A program made the translations under genes and the position numbers. Below, in pieces: positions 8,342-16,660 of a stretch of 19,804 bases of DNA. Under the pieces are notes generated by a model. That model was not told where the DNA came from. It worked only from the letters and a program-made list of their open reading frames with translations, and did no database searches. The DNA is from an uncultured Sinobacteraceae bacterium (GTDB taxonomy: Bacteria; Pseudomonadota; Gammaproteobacteria; Steroidobacterales; Steroidobacteraceae). Position 1 is the first letter of the stretch; every line of letters begins with the position of its first letter. The stretch is taken from contig CALEKY010000132.1 of the NCBI GenBank assembly GCA_937902995.1, positions 1 to 19,804 of the forward strand. Direction: 5' to 3'.

Positions 8342-8968
8342 ATGAAGCTCACTTCCGCCAGTTTTCTCGACAATCAGCGTATTCCGGAGGAATTCGCCTT
8401 CGGTGCTCACGATCCCGTCCTGCACGTGCGTTTGGCGGGCAACCGCAATCCGCATCTGAAATGGTCTGGAGCGCCTGCAAACACCAAATCGTTCGCGCTG
8501 ATTTGCGTCGATCCCGATGCACCCACCAAACCGGACGATGTGAACAAGGAAGGCCGCGTCGTGCCCGCAAGCTTGCCGCGCGCGAAGTTCTACCACTGGG
8601 TGATGATCGATATTCCGCCGAACGTCACGGAGATCGCTGCCGGCGAGTGTTCCGCAGGTGTGGTTGCTGGCGGCAAGAAGGAGCTGAAGGGACCGCCGGG
8701 ATCGCGCCAAGGCGTCAACGATTACACGGGCTGGTTCGCGAACGACGCCGACATGGCGGGTACGTATCGCGGCTACGACGGACCGTGTCCGCCGTGGAAC
8801 GACATGCTCGCGCATCGCTATCAGTTCACGGTGTATGCGCTGAGCTGCGAACGATTGAATGTCGAGGGCGATTTCACTGCACCGCAGGTGATCGAGGCAA
8901 TGCAGGGTTTCGTGCTTGCCGAAGCGACGCTCACCGGCACGTATGCGATCAATCCGGGCGTGAAGTGA
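8342..8968 (+). CDS. YbhB/YbcL (PEBP, Raf kinase inhibitor-like) family protein
   Basis: A 208-residue protein of the phosphatidylethanolamine-binding (PEBP) family, a beta-fold with an anion-binding pocket. Family signatures are HLKWSGAPANTKSFALICVDPDAP (the DPDAP pocket loop), KFYHWVMIDIP, GGYRGYDGPCPP-like sequence here as YRGYDGPCPPWND, and HRYQFTVYALS. Bacterial members have no settled function. It is longer than E. coli YbhB because of insertions around NKEGRVVPASLP and GSRQGVNDYTGWFANDADM, which define a common subfamily. The start ATG at 8342 is where homology begins (MKLTSASF); the frame is open further upstream to 8237 but that part is basic and atypical. No signal peptide, so probably cytoplasmic. 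Confidence 0.9.
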   Translation: MKLTSASFLDNQRIPEEFAFGAHDPVLHVRLAGNRNPHLKWSGAPANTKSFALICVDPDAPTKPDDVNKEGRVVPASLPRAKFYHWVMIDIPPNVTEIAAGECSAGVVAGGKKELKGPPGSRQGVNDYTGWFANDADMAGTYRGYDGPCPPWNDMLAHRYQFTVYALSCERLNVEGDFTAPQVIEAMQGFVLAEATLTGTYAINPGVK

Positions 8969-8978
8969 ATGAACGGCT

Positions 8979-9010
8979 CGAGTGAGACGGCTTCATAGCC
9001 GCCTCACTCG
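8979..9010. terminator. Shared hairpin between convergent PEBP and FKBP genes
   Basis: CGAGTGAG-A-CGGCT (8979-8992) pairs with AGCCG-C-CTCACTCG (8997-9010): 13 pairs, one mismatch and a TCAT loop. It begins 10 bp after the PEBP stop codon, and the FKBP stop codon (9004-9006) lies inside its far arm. There is no T-run; the symmetric form suits termination from both sides. Confidence 0.6.
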
Positions 9011-9453
9011 ATGGCCAGCAGCTCGATATCGAAAAGCAGTGTCGCGTTCGGCGGGATGGGACCGCCTCCGCGATCCCCATATCCCAAGTGCGGCGGGATG
9101 ATGAGGCGACGCTGACCGCCGACCTGCATGCCGACGACGCCTTGTTCCCAGCCTTGAATGACCTTGTTGTCGCCGATCTTGAATCGGAACGGCACGCCCC
9201 GCTCCCGCGAGCTATCGAACTGCCGACCTTTCTTGTCGGACGCCGTGTCGTCGTAGAGCCAACCGGTATAGTGCACGACCGCGACCTGGCCCTGCTCGAT
9301 GGCCGGACCCGATCCGATGAGGCGGTCGATCTTTTGCAGCTCAGTGACAGCAGGCGCGCTCGCGGGCACCGGAGGAACACGCGAGCTGTCGCCGCAGCCG
9401 AACAATACCGCGCAGCCGACTGCGGCGGCGAAGAGCTTGAATCGCATCGTCAT
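9004..9453 (-). CDS. FKBP-type peptidyl-prolyl isomerase, lipoprotein
   Basis: A 149-residue prolyl cis-trans isomerase. Residues 4-19 form a signal with lipobox LFGC (Cys20), so the mature enzyme is probably anchored to a membrane on the periplasmic side. A short Pro/Ala linker leads to one complete FKBP domain: VAVVHYTGWLYDD, FDSSRERGVPFRFKIG, VIQGWEQGVVGMQVGGQRRLIIPPHLGYGDRGGGPIPPNATLLFDIELL. All core active-site aromatic and hydrophobic positions are present. The ATG at 9453 has AGGAG 5 nt upstream. It lies 33 bp downstream of htpG on the same strand, so it may share the heat-shock promoter, which would fit a folding helper. Confidence 0.93.
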   Translation of the reverse strand: MTMRFKLFAAAVGCAVLFGCGDSSRVPPVPASAPAVTELQKIDRLIGSGPAIEQGQVAVVHYTGWLYDDTASDKKGRQFDSSRERGVPFRFKIGDNKVIQGWEQGVVGMQVGGQRRLIIPPHLGYGDRGGGPIPPNATLLFDIELLAIE

Positions 9454-9486
9454 GCTGCTCCTGCATTCGCCCAGTGCATCGGCGAA

Positions 9487-11385
<1,899 letters not shown>

Positions 11386-11405
11386 TGTTCTTTCCTACGA
11401 TTGGA

Positions 11406-11439
11406 GCCCGGCGAAGGGGCGGCATGATAGTCGCCGGGC
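11406..11439 (-). promoter_or_regulatory. Hairpin in the htpG 5' leader
   Basis: GCCCGGCG (11406-11413) and CGCCGGGC (11432-11439) form a perfect 8-bp GC-rich stem with an 18-nt loop. It lies between the predicted transcription start (about 11437) and the ribosome site (11391-11397), so nearly the whole leader upstream of the ribosome site would be structured in the mRNA. It does not visibly mask the ribosome site, so an RNA thermometer is only a possibility. Confidence 0.5.
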
Positions 11440-11443
11440 GCGC

Positions 11444-11471
11444 GTATAGGGATACGCAAAGGGATTTCAAG
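11444..11471 (-). promoter_or_regulatory. Sigma-32 (RpoH) heat-shock promoter of htpG
   Basis: On the minus strand CTTGAAA (11471-11465), a 13-nt spacer and CCCTATAC (11451-11444) match the RpoH consensus CTTGAAA-N13-15-CCCCATNT: the -35 is exact and the -10 differs at two positions. It sits about 60 bp before the htpG ATG, the expected place for a heat-shock promoter. Confidence 0.8.
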
Positions 11472-11489
11472 GGCTGCGAAGCAGCGCAG

Positions 11490-11565
11490 CCCGAGCCGAC
11501 GAAGCATCGGCGATAGCGGGGCGAAATGCGCTGCGAGCGCGGAGACGCCCGAGCCGCGAAGCGTC
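11490..11565. repeat. Two imperfect direct copies near the htpG promoter
   Basis: CCCGAGCCGACGAAGCATC (11490-11508) and CCCGAGCCGCGAAGCGTC (11548-11565) differ by one deletion and one substitution. GGGCTGC (11471-11477) and GCAGCCC (11486-11492) next to them form a hairpin just upstream of the htpG -35, where it could end transcripts of the microprotein gene. The 178 bp from htpG to the microprotein gene hold no other gene. Confidence 0.45.
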
Positions 11566-11737
11566 AGGACGCCAGACTTAAAACGGCGGCCGACGCCTCG
11601 GGCACCCACCGAACGGCGAACAACGCGCCGGTCAAGGCAGCTACGGTTCCGAGAAAGGCAAGGATCTTCGGCGCAAGGTGGCAGAGCACGCCCACCGCAT
11701 CGTCCAGTTCATCGATCCAAAGCAAAAAGATTTCCAT
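11564..11737 (-). CDS. Small membrane protein, 57 residues
   Basis: A predicted single-gene microprotein. It opens with MEIFLLWIDELDDAVGVLCHLAPKI, an amphipathic and partly acidic helix (WIDELDD), followed by a transmembrane segment of about 20 residues (ILAFLGTVAALTGALFAV) and a short tail. AGGAAG and GAGAAG lie before the ATG at 11737. The WIDELDD opening recalls short uncharacterised membrane proteins of other gammaproteobacteria as I remember them, which supports it being real. It is upstream of htpG on the same strand but separated by the heat-shock promoter and a hairpin. The function is unknown. Confidence 0.65.
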   Translation of the reverse strand: MEIFLLWIDELDDAVGVLCHLAPKILAFLGTVAALTGALFAVRWVPEASAAVLSLAS

Positions 11738-12004
11738 ACGACTTCTCGTCTTCCTGCCGGACCACTCTACGCCGCCCTTTATGGGATCGATGTGCGCCGC
11801 CTCACAGGGCCACTCACCTGGGTGAACGACCTGAATCACAAGTTGCTTGCAGGGATCGGGCCACGTGCTAGGCTCTGAAGGAAATCTCCGTCACGAGTGA
11901 CATAAGGCGGCCCGTTTCAGCCTTCGGCTGATTGCACGCGGTCGGCGGCGCCCGTGAAGTGGATTCGATCGGCGACGATGGGTCGCAGTTTGAGCCGACA
12001 CTGC

Positions 12005-12793
12005 ATGCAGAAAATCGTCATATTGAATCCGAAAGGCGGCTCGGGAAAGACGACGATCGCGACCAATCTTGCGAGCTACTATGCCGTTTCCGGCATGCGT
12101 CCCACGCTCATGGACATGGACGCGCAAGGCTCTTCGACGCGTTGGCTCGGCAAGCGCGCGAAAGGACAGCCCACGATCTACGGCATTGCCGGATTCGAAC
12201 GCAATCCGCGCGTGACGCGCAGCTTTGCCACGCGCCTGCCGATGGACAGCGAGCGGCTCATCGTGGACACCGCCGCAGCGATCGAGCCGCAGCGGCTGCC
12301 CGATTTGACGCGAAACGCAACCGCCATTCTCGTCCCGGTCCTGCCGTCGGACATCGACATTCATGCCGCCGCGAAATGCATTTCCGATCTGCTGTTGATC
12401 GCGAAGGTTCGGCGCGAGGAGCAACGCGTTGCGGTGATTGCCAACCGCGTCAAGAAGAACACGCTCATCTTCAAGTCGCTGATGCGATTCCTCGAGACCC
12501 TGCGTATTCCCGTGATCGCCACGTTGCGAGACTCTCAGAACTACATTCGGGCAGCCGAATCGGGCATCGGCATTTTCGAGGCCAAGCCCTACCAAGTCCG
12601 CGAGGATTTGGAACAATGGCTGCCGCTGATCGGCTGGCTGTCGCAGCGCAAGCCGCTCGACATCCAGGCCGGCTCGCCTGCCATCACTTCAACGCTCACC
12701 GCGGGCGCAATCGTTGCGCCGAGCGCGCCCCCAGGCCCCACCCCAGCACCAGCAGCGTCACCGGAAAGGGCGACGTTGGCGAATGGGGAGTGA
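12005..12793 (+). CDS. Orphan ParA-family ATPase with Pro/Ala-rich tail
   Basis: A 262-residue P-loop ATPase of the ParA/MinD group. The deviant Walker A is KGGSGKTT (8-15), followed by LMDMDAQGSSTRWLG (switch I / A' motif) and LIVDTAA (Walker B). The C-terminal half has VAVIANRVKKNT and IPVIATLRDSQNYIRAAESGIGIFE. Family members position plasmids, chromosomes, pili or chemotaxis clusters by forming ATP-dependent patterns on nucleoid or membrane. There is no parB beside it, so it is an orphan. A tail of about 40 residues rich in Pro, Ala and Ser (from about 222) ends in the polypurine repeat. The start is the ATG at 12005 (MQKIVILNPKGG), which puts the P-loop at the expected place; the ribosome site is weak. 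Confidence 0.9.
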   Translation: MQKIVILNPKGGSGKTTIATNLASYYAVSGMRPTLMDMDAQGSSTRWLGKRAKGQPTIYGIAGFERNPRVTRSFATRLPMDSERLIVDTAAAIEPQRLPDLTRNATAILVPVLPSDIDIHAAAKCISDLLLIAKVRREEQRVAVIANRVKKNTLIFKSLMRFLETLRIPVIATLRDSQNYIRAAESGIGIFEAKPYQVREDLEQWLPLIGWLSQRKPLDIQAGSPAITSTLTAGAIVAPSAPPGPTPAPAASPERATLANGE

Positions 12794-12856
12794 GGGAGAG
12801 GGAAAGGGAAAGGGAAAGGGGAAAAGGGAATGAGGGAAGAAGGGAAGAAGGGAAGA
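12785..12856. repeat. Polypurine tract with ten G-runs
   Basis: From the last ParA codons onward the plus strand is almost pure purine, broken only by T at 12791 and 12831. It has ten runs of three or four G spaced by 3-5 nt, including a GGGAAA step repeated in tandem and an AAGAAGGG step near the end. Such DNA can form G-quadruplex on the plus strand or triplex at the mirror-symmetric parts. It directly follows (and overlaps) the ParA stop codon. Confidence 0.75.
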
Positions 12857-12875
12857 CGCGCGCTTGCGCGCGCGT
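12856..12875. terminator. Alternating-GC hairpin downstream of the ParA gene
   Basis: ACGCGCGC (12856-12863) pairs with GCGCGCGT (12868-12875) around a TTGC loop. Read on the minus strand it is followed by a pyrimidine stretch with T pairs, so it may end transcripts of the 75-residue gene; on the plus strand no T-run follows. The alternating GC could also adopt Z-form DNA. Between it and the repeat array, TCACG-type motifs recur (12881, 12887, 12894). Confidence 0.4.
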
Positions 12876-12910
12876 ACGAATCACGATTCACGGATCACGA
12901 GCGGCGCCCT

Positions 12911-12959
12911 ACTCACCACTCACTACTCACGACTCACTCCGAGTCACGAGTCACGACTG
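12911..12959. repeat. Array of seven 7-bp units beside the 75-residue gene
   Basis: Seven consecutive heptamers: ACTCACC, ACTCACT, ACTCACG, ACTCACT, CCGAGTC, ACGAGTC, ACGACTG. The array stops one base before the stop codon of the minus-strand gene (12961-12963). It shares the 7-bp step, though not the unit sequence, with the arrays in the pil spacers. Confidence 0.7.
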
Positions 12960-12960
12960 G

Positions 12961-13188
12961 CTATTTCTTATCCTTATCCCAATTGCTCCGCACCTTTTCC
13001 GTCCAGTTCTTGTAGCTGGACCAGCTGTACAGCGAACGCGTGATTGCGCCGTGGCGCGAGCTCGCTTTGGGACGCTCGATCCAGTTGTCGTGCGGGGTGT
13101 TACCGCGTAGAACCGATCCGACAGGTTCGCCCGTCCACGCTCGATGCGTGCCGGTCGCCAACAAATCATCGCCTTTGTGTTCGGACAT
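12961..13188 (-). CDS. Uncharacterised 75-residue protein
   Basis: I do not recognise this gene. The protein is hydrophilic, with MSEHKGDDLLATGTHRAW at the start, a central SVLRGNTPHDNWIERPKASS and a Trp/Tyr/Lys-rich end (LYSWSSYKNWTEKVR). It has no signal or membrane segment. Its balanced composition, G/C-rich third codon positions and four Trp argue for a real gene; the overlapping frames read as Arg/Ser-rich noise. The ATG at 13188 has only a weak GAGCGAG-like ribosome site; the frame is open to 13221. It faces the ParA gene. The 273 bp upstream (13189-13461) hold no other supportable gene and no clear promoter. Confidence 0.55.
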   Translation of the reverse strand: MSEHKGDDLLATGTHRAWTGEPVGSVLRGNTPHDNWIERPKASSRHGAITRSLYSWSSYKNWTEKVRSNWDKDKK

Positions 13189-13461
13189 GGCACTCGCTCG
13201 AAAGTCACCGTTGCGATGCACGGTACGGTCGAGAGCCGAAGCGCGTGAGGAACTGGATCACAGCGGCGCGAATGCGTCGCCAGAGTGCGACCGCCATCGC
13301 AATAGTGCGCGGACGATGCTGCGAGAAGGCGTCACAAAATGACGCACACGGACCGCAATTGCGCTAGCTATTTAACCGGCGATTATTGTTGCGCGCGAGT
13401 TACGAGCATCGGGAGAGGACGAATCGGATGGGCGCGTCACGACGCTCCGCGAGCAAATTCG

Positions 13462-14172
13462 TTATTCGCTCGATGCTCCCTGCGCGAGCAATGCATCGAA
13501 CGCCGGTTTCACTTCGTCGAGGATGTCGTGGATCGCAACCGGCACGAGACTGCTGTACACATCGAGCAGCACGATCGCATTGACGATTGCGTCCTGGCGA
13601 CTCGCGGCACGTAGCCGTTGCGCCATACCGCGGTTCACGGCATGCACGCCGCGATAGACGCTTTCGAAGGACTCCAATTTGAAATCCGCCGGCTCGCCGT
13701 TACGCGCTTTGAACTGCTGCGCGACGAGATACATGGAGGCGACCCGATACGCGGTTTCCGCCTCGCTCGAAAACGGCAAATGAAAGCGCGCCATGGGACG
13801 AAACACCGCCGTGCGCGGACAGCCGCTCGAGGCCATGATCAATCCCATCAAAGACGCGAGCGCCTGCTGTGCGGAGAGCGTCGCCACCACCGACCGCTCC
13901 TCGCTCTCGACCGTCACTCGCACCTGATCGTACGACACGAGATCCGTGAATCCGTCGATCACACCCGCCAGATGAAGCGCCGCCGGACAATGTGTCGTCG
14001 AGCCGTTCAACGGACAGTCCTTGCATTGATTGAACCCGAGTGCGGTCCAGTCGGGCGGATTAGCCGGCGGTTTGGAGATGAGCTGTGCGCTGTCGCGGTC
14101 CAGCTCCAAGCGGAAGACGCGCTCGCGAGAATCCGGCGTCGCCACCTTGTACGTGATGACGAGCGGCGTCAT
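13462..14172 (-). CDS. Conserved protein of unknown function with Cys motif, coupled to ppnN
   Basis: A 236-residue soluble protein that I recognise only as a conserved proteobacterial hypothetical (possibly the DUF6901 type; the number is uncertain). The N-terminal part is beta-like (VITYKVATPDSRERVFRLELD). It then carries CKDCPLNGSTTHCP (Cys50, Cys53, Cys62) and later SSGCPRTAVFRPMARFHLPFSS (Cys118), four cysteines that could hold a metal or an Fe-S cluster. The C-terminal half is helical (YRVASMYLVAQQF to VPVAIHDILDEV). Its ATG overlaps the ppnN stop as ATGA, so the two are translationally coupled. It is the last gene of the mltD-lipoprotein-ldt-ppnN run. No T-rich terminator is visible after it. 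Confidence 0.8.
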   Translation of the reverse strand: MTPLVITYKVATPDSRERVFRLELDRDSAQLISKPPANPPDWTALGFNQCKDCPLNGSTTHCPAALHLAGVIDGFTDLVSYDQVRVTVESEERSVVATLSAQQALASLMGLIMASSGCPRTAVFRPMARFHLPFSSEAETAYRVASMYLVAQQFKARNGEPADFKLESFESVYRGVHAVNRGMAQRLRAASRQDAIVNAIVLLDVYSSLVPVAIHDILDEVKPAFDALLAQGASSE

Positions 14173-15575
14173 GCGACCAACCGGTAGCAGGGCCGATACT
14201 CGCCGGCCAATTTCATGCGCTTCTGGGCAATGAATGCCGATAGGAGCTCATCGAGTAGGCTCATGATCGTCTTGTCGCCGCGCAACTCGAACGGACCGTG
14301 CTGCTCGATGGCTTGAATCCCCTGCTCCTTGACGTTGCCAGCAACGATGCCCGAAAACGCACGCCGCAGATTCGCCGCCAAGATGTGCGGTTCGAGGTCG
14401 CGTTTGAGTTCGAGCTTGGCCATCGCATCGTGTGTCGGCTCGAACGGCCGCTGAAACTCCGGCGGAATCTTGAGCAGCCAATTGAAATTGTAAGCATCGC
14501 TCTTCGCGCGCCGAAACTCGCGGACCTGTTCGATGCCGCGCACCACTTCGCGCGCGGCTTGCGCCGGATCGCCGATCACGACCTTGTAGCGCGACTGCGC
14601 TTTCCTGCCGAGCGTCGCGCCGATGAACCGATCGATCTGCCCGAAATACTCTGCCGATGACGGCGGACCGGTAAAGATCACGGGCAGCGGCTGCTCCGCG
14701 TTCTCGGGGTCCAGGAGAATCCCGAGCAGGTAAAGAATCTCCTCGGCCGTGCCGACGCCGCCGGGAAACACGACGATCGCATGCGCCACACGCACGAATG
14801 CTTCGAGGCGCTTCTCGATGTCCGGCATGATCACGAGCTGATTGACGATCGGATTCGGCGGCTCGGCGGCAATGATGCCGGGCTCGGTCATGCCGATGTA
14901 ACGACCGTCACGGATGCGCTGCTTGGAGTGTCCGATCGTCGCTCCTTTCATCGGCCCTTTCATTGCGCCCGGACCGCACCCTGTGCAGACGCTCAATGCG
15001 CGCAAACCGAGTTCGTAGCCGACGCGCTTGCTGTAGTCGTATTCCGCAGAGCCGATCGAATGGCCGCCCCAACACACGACGAGATCGGGCTTGCCCTTGT
15101 AGTCGAGCACGCGCGCGTTGCGCAGGATGTGATAGATGGCATTCGTGATGCTGGAAGGGTCCGACAGATCGAAACGTGGGCTGTCGAGAATGGCATCGTG
15201 GATGTACACGATGTCGCGCAGCACCGCGAACAGATGTTCCTTGATGCCGCGAATCATCTGTCCGTCGACGAAGGCGCTGGAGGGCGCATTGCGCACCTCG
15301 AGCTTCACGCCCCACGCCTGGCGGCCGAGCTTGATGTCGAAATCTTTGTAGCGCTCGAAGATTGCACGAACATCGTCCGATTCGAGACCCGAGGCGAGCA
15401 CTGCGAGCGCACAGCGGCGAAACAAGTCGTAAACCGCCCCTTGCCCGGCCGTGAGCAGCCGCTCGACTTCGCGTTGCGAGAGATTTTCGAGGCTACCGAG
15501 CGGAGAGACTCGCGCGTCGACCAAGCCCTCACTTTCGAGCTGGGAAAGCGAGACTGAGGCGCGGTTGTCGCTCAC
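14169..15575 (-). CDS. ppnN: Pyrimidine/purine nucleotide 5'-monophosphate nucleosidase PpnN
   Basis: A 468-residue PpnN (YgdH) that follows the E. coli enzyme (454 residues) from end to end. PpnN cleaves nucleoside 5'-monophosphates, chiefly GMP, to base and ribose 5-phosphate, and is stimulated by (p)ppGpp. Visible blocks are VSPLGSLENLSQREV, VVCWGGHSIGSAEY (167-179), CTGCGPGAMKGPMKGA (197-212), GMTEPGIIAAEPPNP (228-242), the LOG-family motif PGGVGTAEE (271-279) and AFSGIVAGNVKEQGI. The start is GTG at 15575: it gives GTGA overlap with the stop of the L,D-transpeptidase gene and the right length. The frame is open further upstream, but only across the transpeptidase gene. Its stop overlaps the next gene as ATGA. 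Confidence 0.96.
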   Translation of the reverse strand: MSDNRASVSLSQLESEGLVDARVSPLGSLENLSQREVERLLTAGQGAVYDLFRRCALAVLASGLESDDVRAIFERYKDFDIKLGRQAWGVKLEVRNAPSSAFVDGQMIRGIKEHLFAVLRDIVYIHDAILDSPRFDLSDPSSITNAIYHILRNARVLDYKGKPDLVVCWGGHSIGSAEYDYSKRVGYELGLRALSVCTGCGPGAMKGPMKGATIGHSKQRIRDGRYIGMTEPGIIAAEPPNPIVNQLVIMPDIEKRLEAFVRVAHAIVVFPGGVGTAEEILYLLGILLDPENAEQPLPVIFTGPPSSAEYFGQIDRFIGATLGRKAQSRYKVVIGDPAQAAREVVRGIEQVREFRRAKSDAYNFNWLLKIPPEFQRPFEPTHDAMAKLELKRDLEPHILAANLRRAFSGIVAGNVKEQGIQAIEQHGPFELRGDKTIMSLLDELLSAFIAQKRMKLAGEYRPCYRLVA

Positions 15576-16120
15576 GGGTGAATCTCGATCGGCGTATCCG
15601 GCTGAGTCATCAACCAGATCTCGACCATGTCCGAGTTGGACACGGCGATGCAGCCCTCGGTCCAATCGACCGTCTGGTAATAGTCCCTGGACCGTGTCGG
15701 CACGTTCGGCTGCCCATGAATCATGATCGCACCGCCTGGGCTCAAGCCCTGCTTGCGGGCGCGAGCAATGTCCTGCTCGTTCGGATACGAGATTTGAATC
15801 GACAGGAAATACTCGCTGTTCGGATTGCGGCGCGTGAGCCGGTACTTGCCTTCGGGCGTCCGATAATCGCCCTCATACTGTTTGTGTCCCTCAGGGCGAA
15901 GGCCGAGCGCAATCTTGTAGCTACGCAGCACCTCGCCGTTGCGCATGAGGTAGAGCCGGCGCTCGCTCTTGCGCACGATGACGCTGTCGGCGATCGGCAA
16001 CCCGGCCTCGAACGACGTCAGGTTGGCGCTCGGTGCGGCGATCGCCGACGAAGAAAGCGGCGCTTCGGCGTATGCGCAAGCCGCACCGAAGAGGATGAGC
16101 AAGGCAGCAAACCGTCGCAT
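15572..16120 (-). CDS. L,D-transpeptidase (YkuD domain), periplasmic
   Basis: A 182-residue exported YkuD-family enzyme. Residues 1-18 are a signal peptide with a cleavage site after AYA. The catalytic domain starts at SVIVRKSERRLYLMRNGEVLRSYKIALG and holds IMIHGQP (His135) and DWTEGCIAVSNSDM (Cys157), the conserved HG...GC active site. Such enzymes make 3-3 cross-links in peptidoglycan, attach proteins to it, or (in the YafK/DpaA branch) remove them; which applies here cannot be told. No lipobox or peptidoglycan-binding domain is present. The start is the ATG at 16120, where a signal peptide begins. The frame is open further upstream without homology. It overlaps ppnN by GTGA and follows the lipoprotein gene by 122 bp. 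Confidence 0.93.
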   Translation of the reverse strand: MRRFAALLILFGAACAYAEAPLSSSAIAAPSANLTSFEAGLPIADSVIVRKSERRLYLMRNGEVLRSYKIALGLRPEGHKQYEGDYRTPEGKYRLTRRNPNSEYFLSIQISYPNEQDIARARKQGLSPGGAIMIHGQPNVPTRSRDYYQTVDWTEGCIAVSNSDMVEIWLMTQPDTPIEIHP

Positions 16121-16242
16121 GTACCCGTTCAGCGTTCTCTGTAGTCGACGAAGTATAGCGTGCTTGCGTGTGCGGACAGCCGGTCCGCAATGGCAGCTGC
16201 ACGTCGGTGTCCGACCGCGCGGCCGGCTGCAATGTCCGTCGG

Positions 16243-16644
16243 TCATCGCCAATCGCCGCTCGCTTCCAATCGGACGTCGGCGCATCCCTGCAAGCCGGGC
16301 CTTGTGTCCGCAACGAGACGATAAGCGCGTCCTTCGTACACGTCGACTTCGATCGAGTGCCGCGTTACGGCACCCGTCTCCGGAATACGACAATCGACTA
16401 GCAACAGGTGCGTTCCCGGCAAGACTTCCACGGAGCTCTGACCGGCACGCAATGTAATGCCGTCCACCTGACGCAGGATCACGCTGATGGGTGCGTTTGC
16501 GCTGATCGCGGCGACGTCGCCCGAAATAAGCGCAACCTCGCTGCGCGGACGGCGCTCTCCTTCGTAGACCTGCGCCGTCATGCATCCGGTGATCGCGAGC
16601 GCACCGAAGATCGCCGAGTATCGAAGACGCGCCGCGAGTTTCAT
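16243..16644 (-). CDS. Small lipoprotein of unknown function
   Basis: A 133-residue predicted lipoprotein. The signal MKLAARLRYSAIFGALAITGC ends in lipobox ITGC (Cys21), then comes MTAQVYEGERRPRSEVALISG and a beta-rich domain with VEVLPGTHLLLVDCRI and VYEGRAYRLVADTRPGLQGCADVRLEA, resembling PEGA-like or surface-anchored small domains. Two cysteines in the mature domain (in LVDCRI and LQGCAD) could form a disulfide. GGAG lies 7 nt before the ATG at 16644. It begins 16 bp after mltD, so it is almost certainly in the same operon, between a glycan-cleaving and a cross-linking enzyme. The function is unknown; a cell-wall role is inference from context. Confidence 0.82.
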   Translation of the reverse strand: MKLAARLRYSAIFGALAITGCMTAQVYEGERRPRSEVALISGDVAAISANAPISVILRQVDGITLRAGQSSVEVLPGTHLLLVDCRIPETGAVTRHSIEVDVYEGRAYRLVADTRPGLQGCADVRLEASGDWR

Positions 16645-16660
16645 GGTGGGCTCCGTTCGA

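Noticed and set aside
11890..11901. Short palindrome GTCAC-GA-GTGAC upstream of the ParA gene
   Set aside because: Only 5-bp arms; too short to claim as an operator without conservation data.
12881..12959. CRISPR-like array
   Set aside because: Units are 7 bp with no spacers and no cas genes; it is a simple tandem repeat.
12005..13188. Plasmid partition locus or toxin-antitoxin pair
   Set aside because: No ParB, no iterated centromere-type site, and neither small gene resembles a known toxin or antitoxin family I can name.
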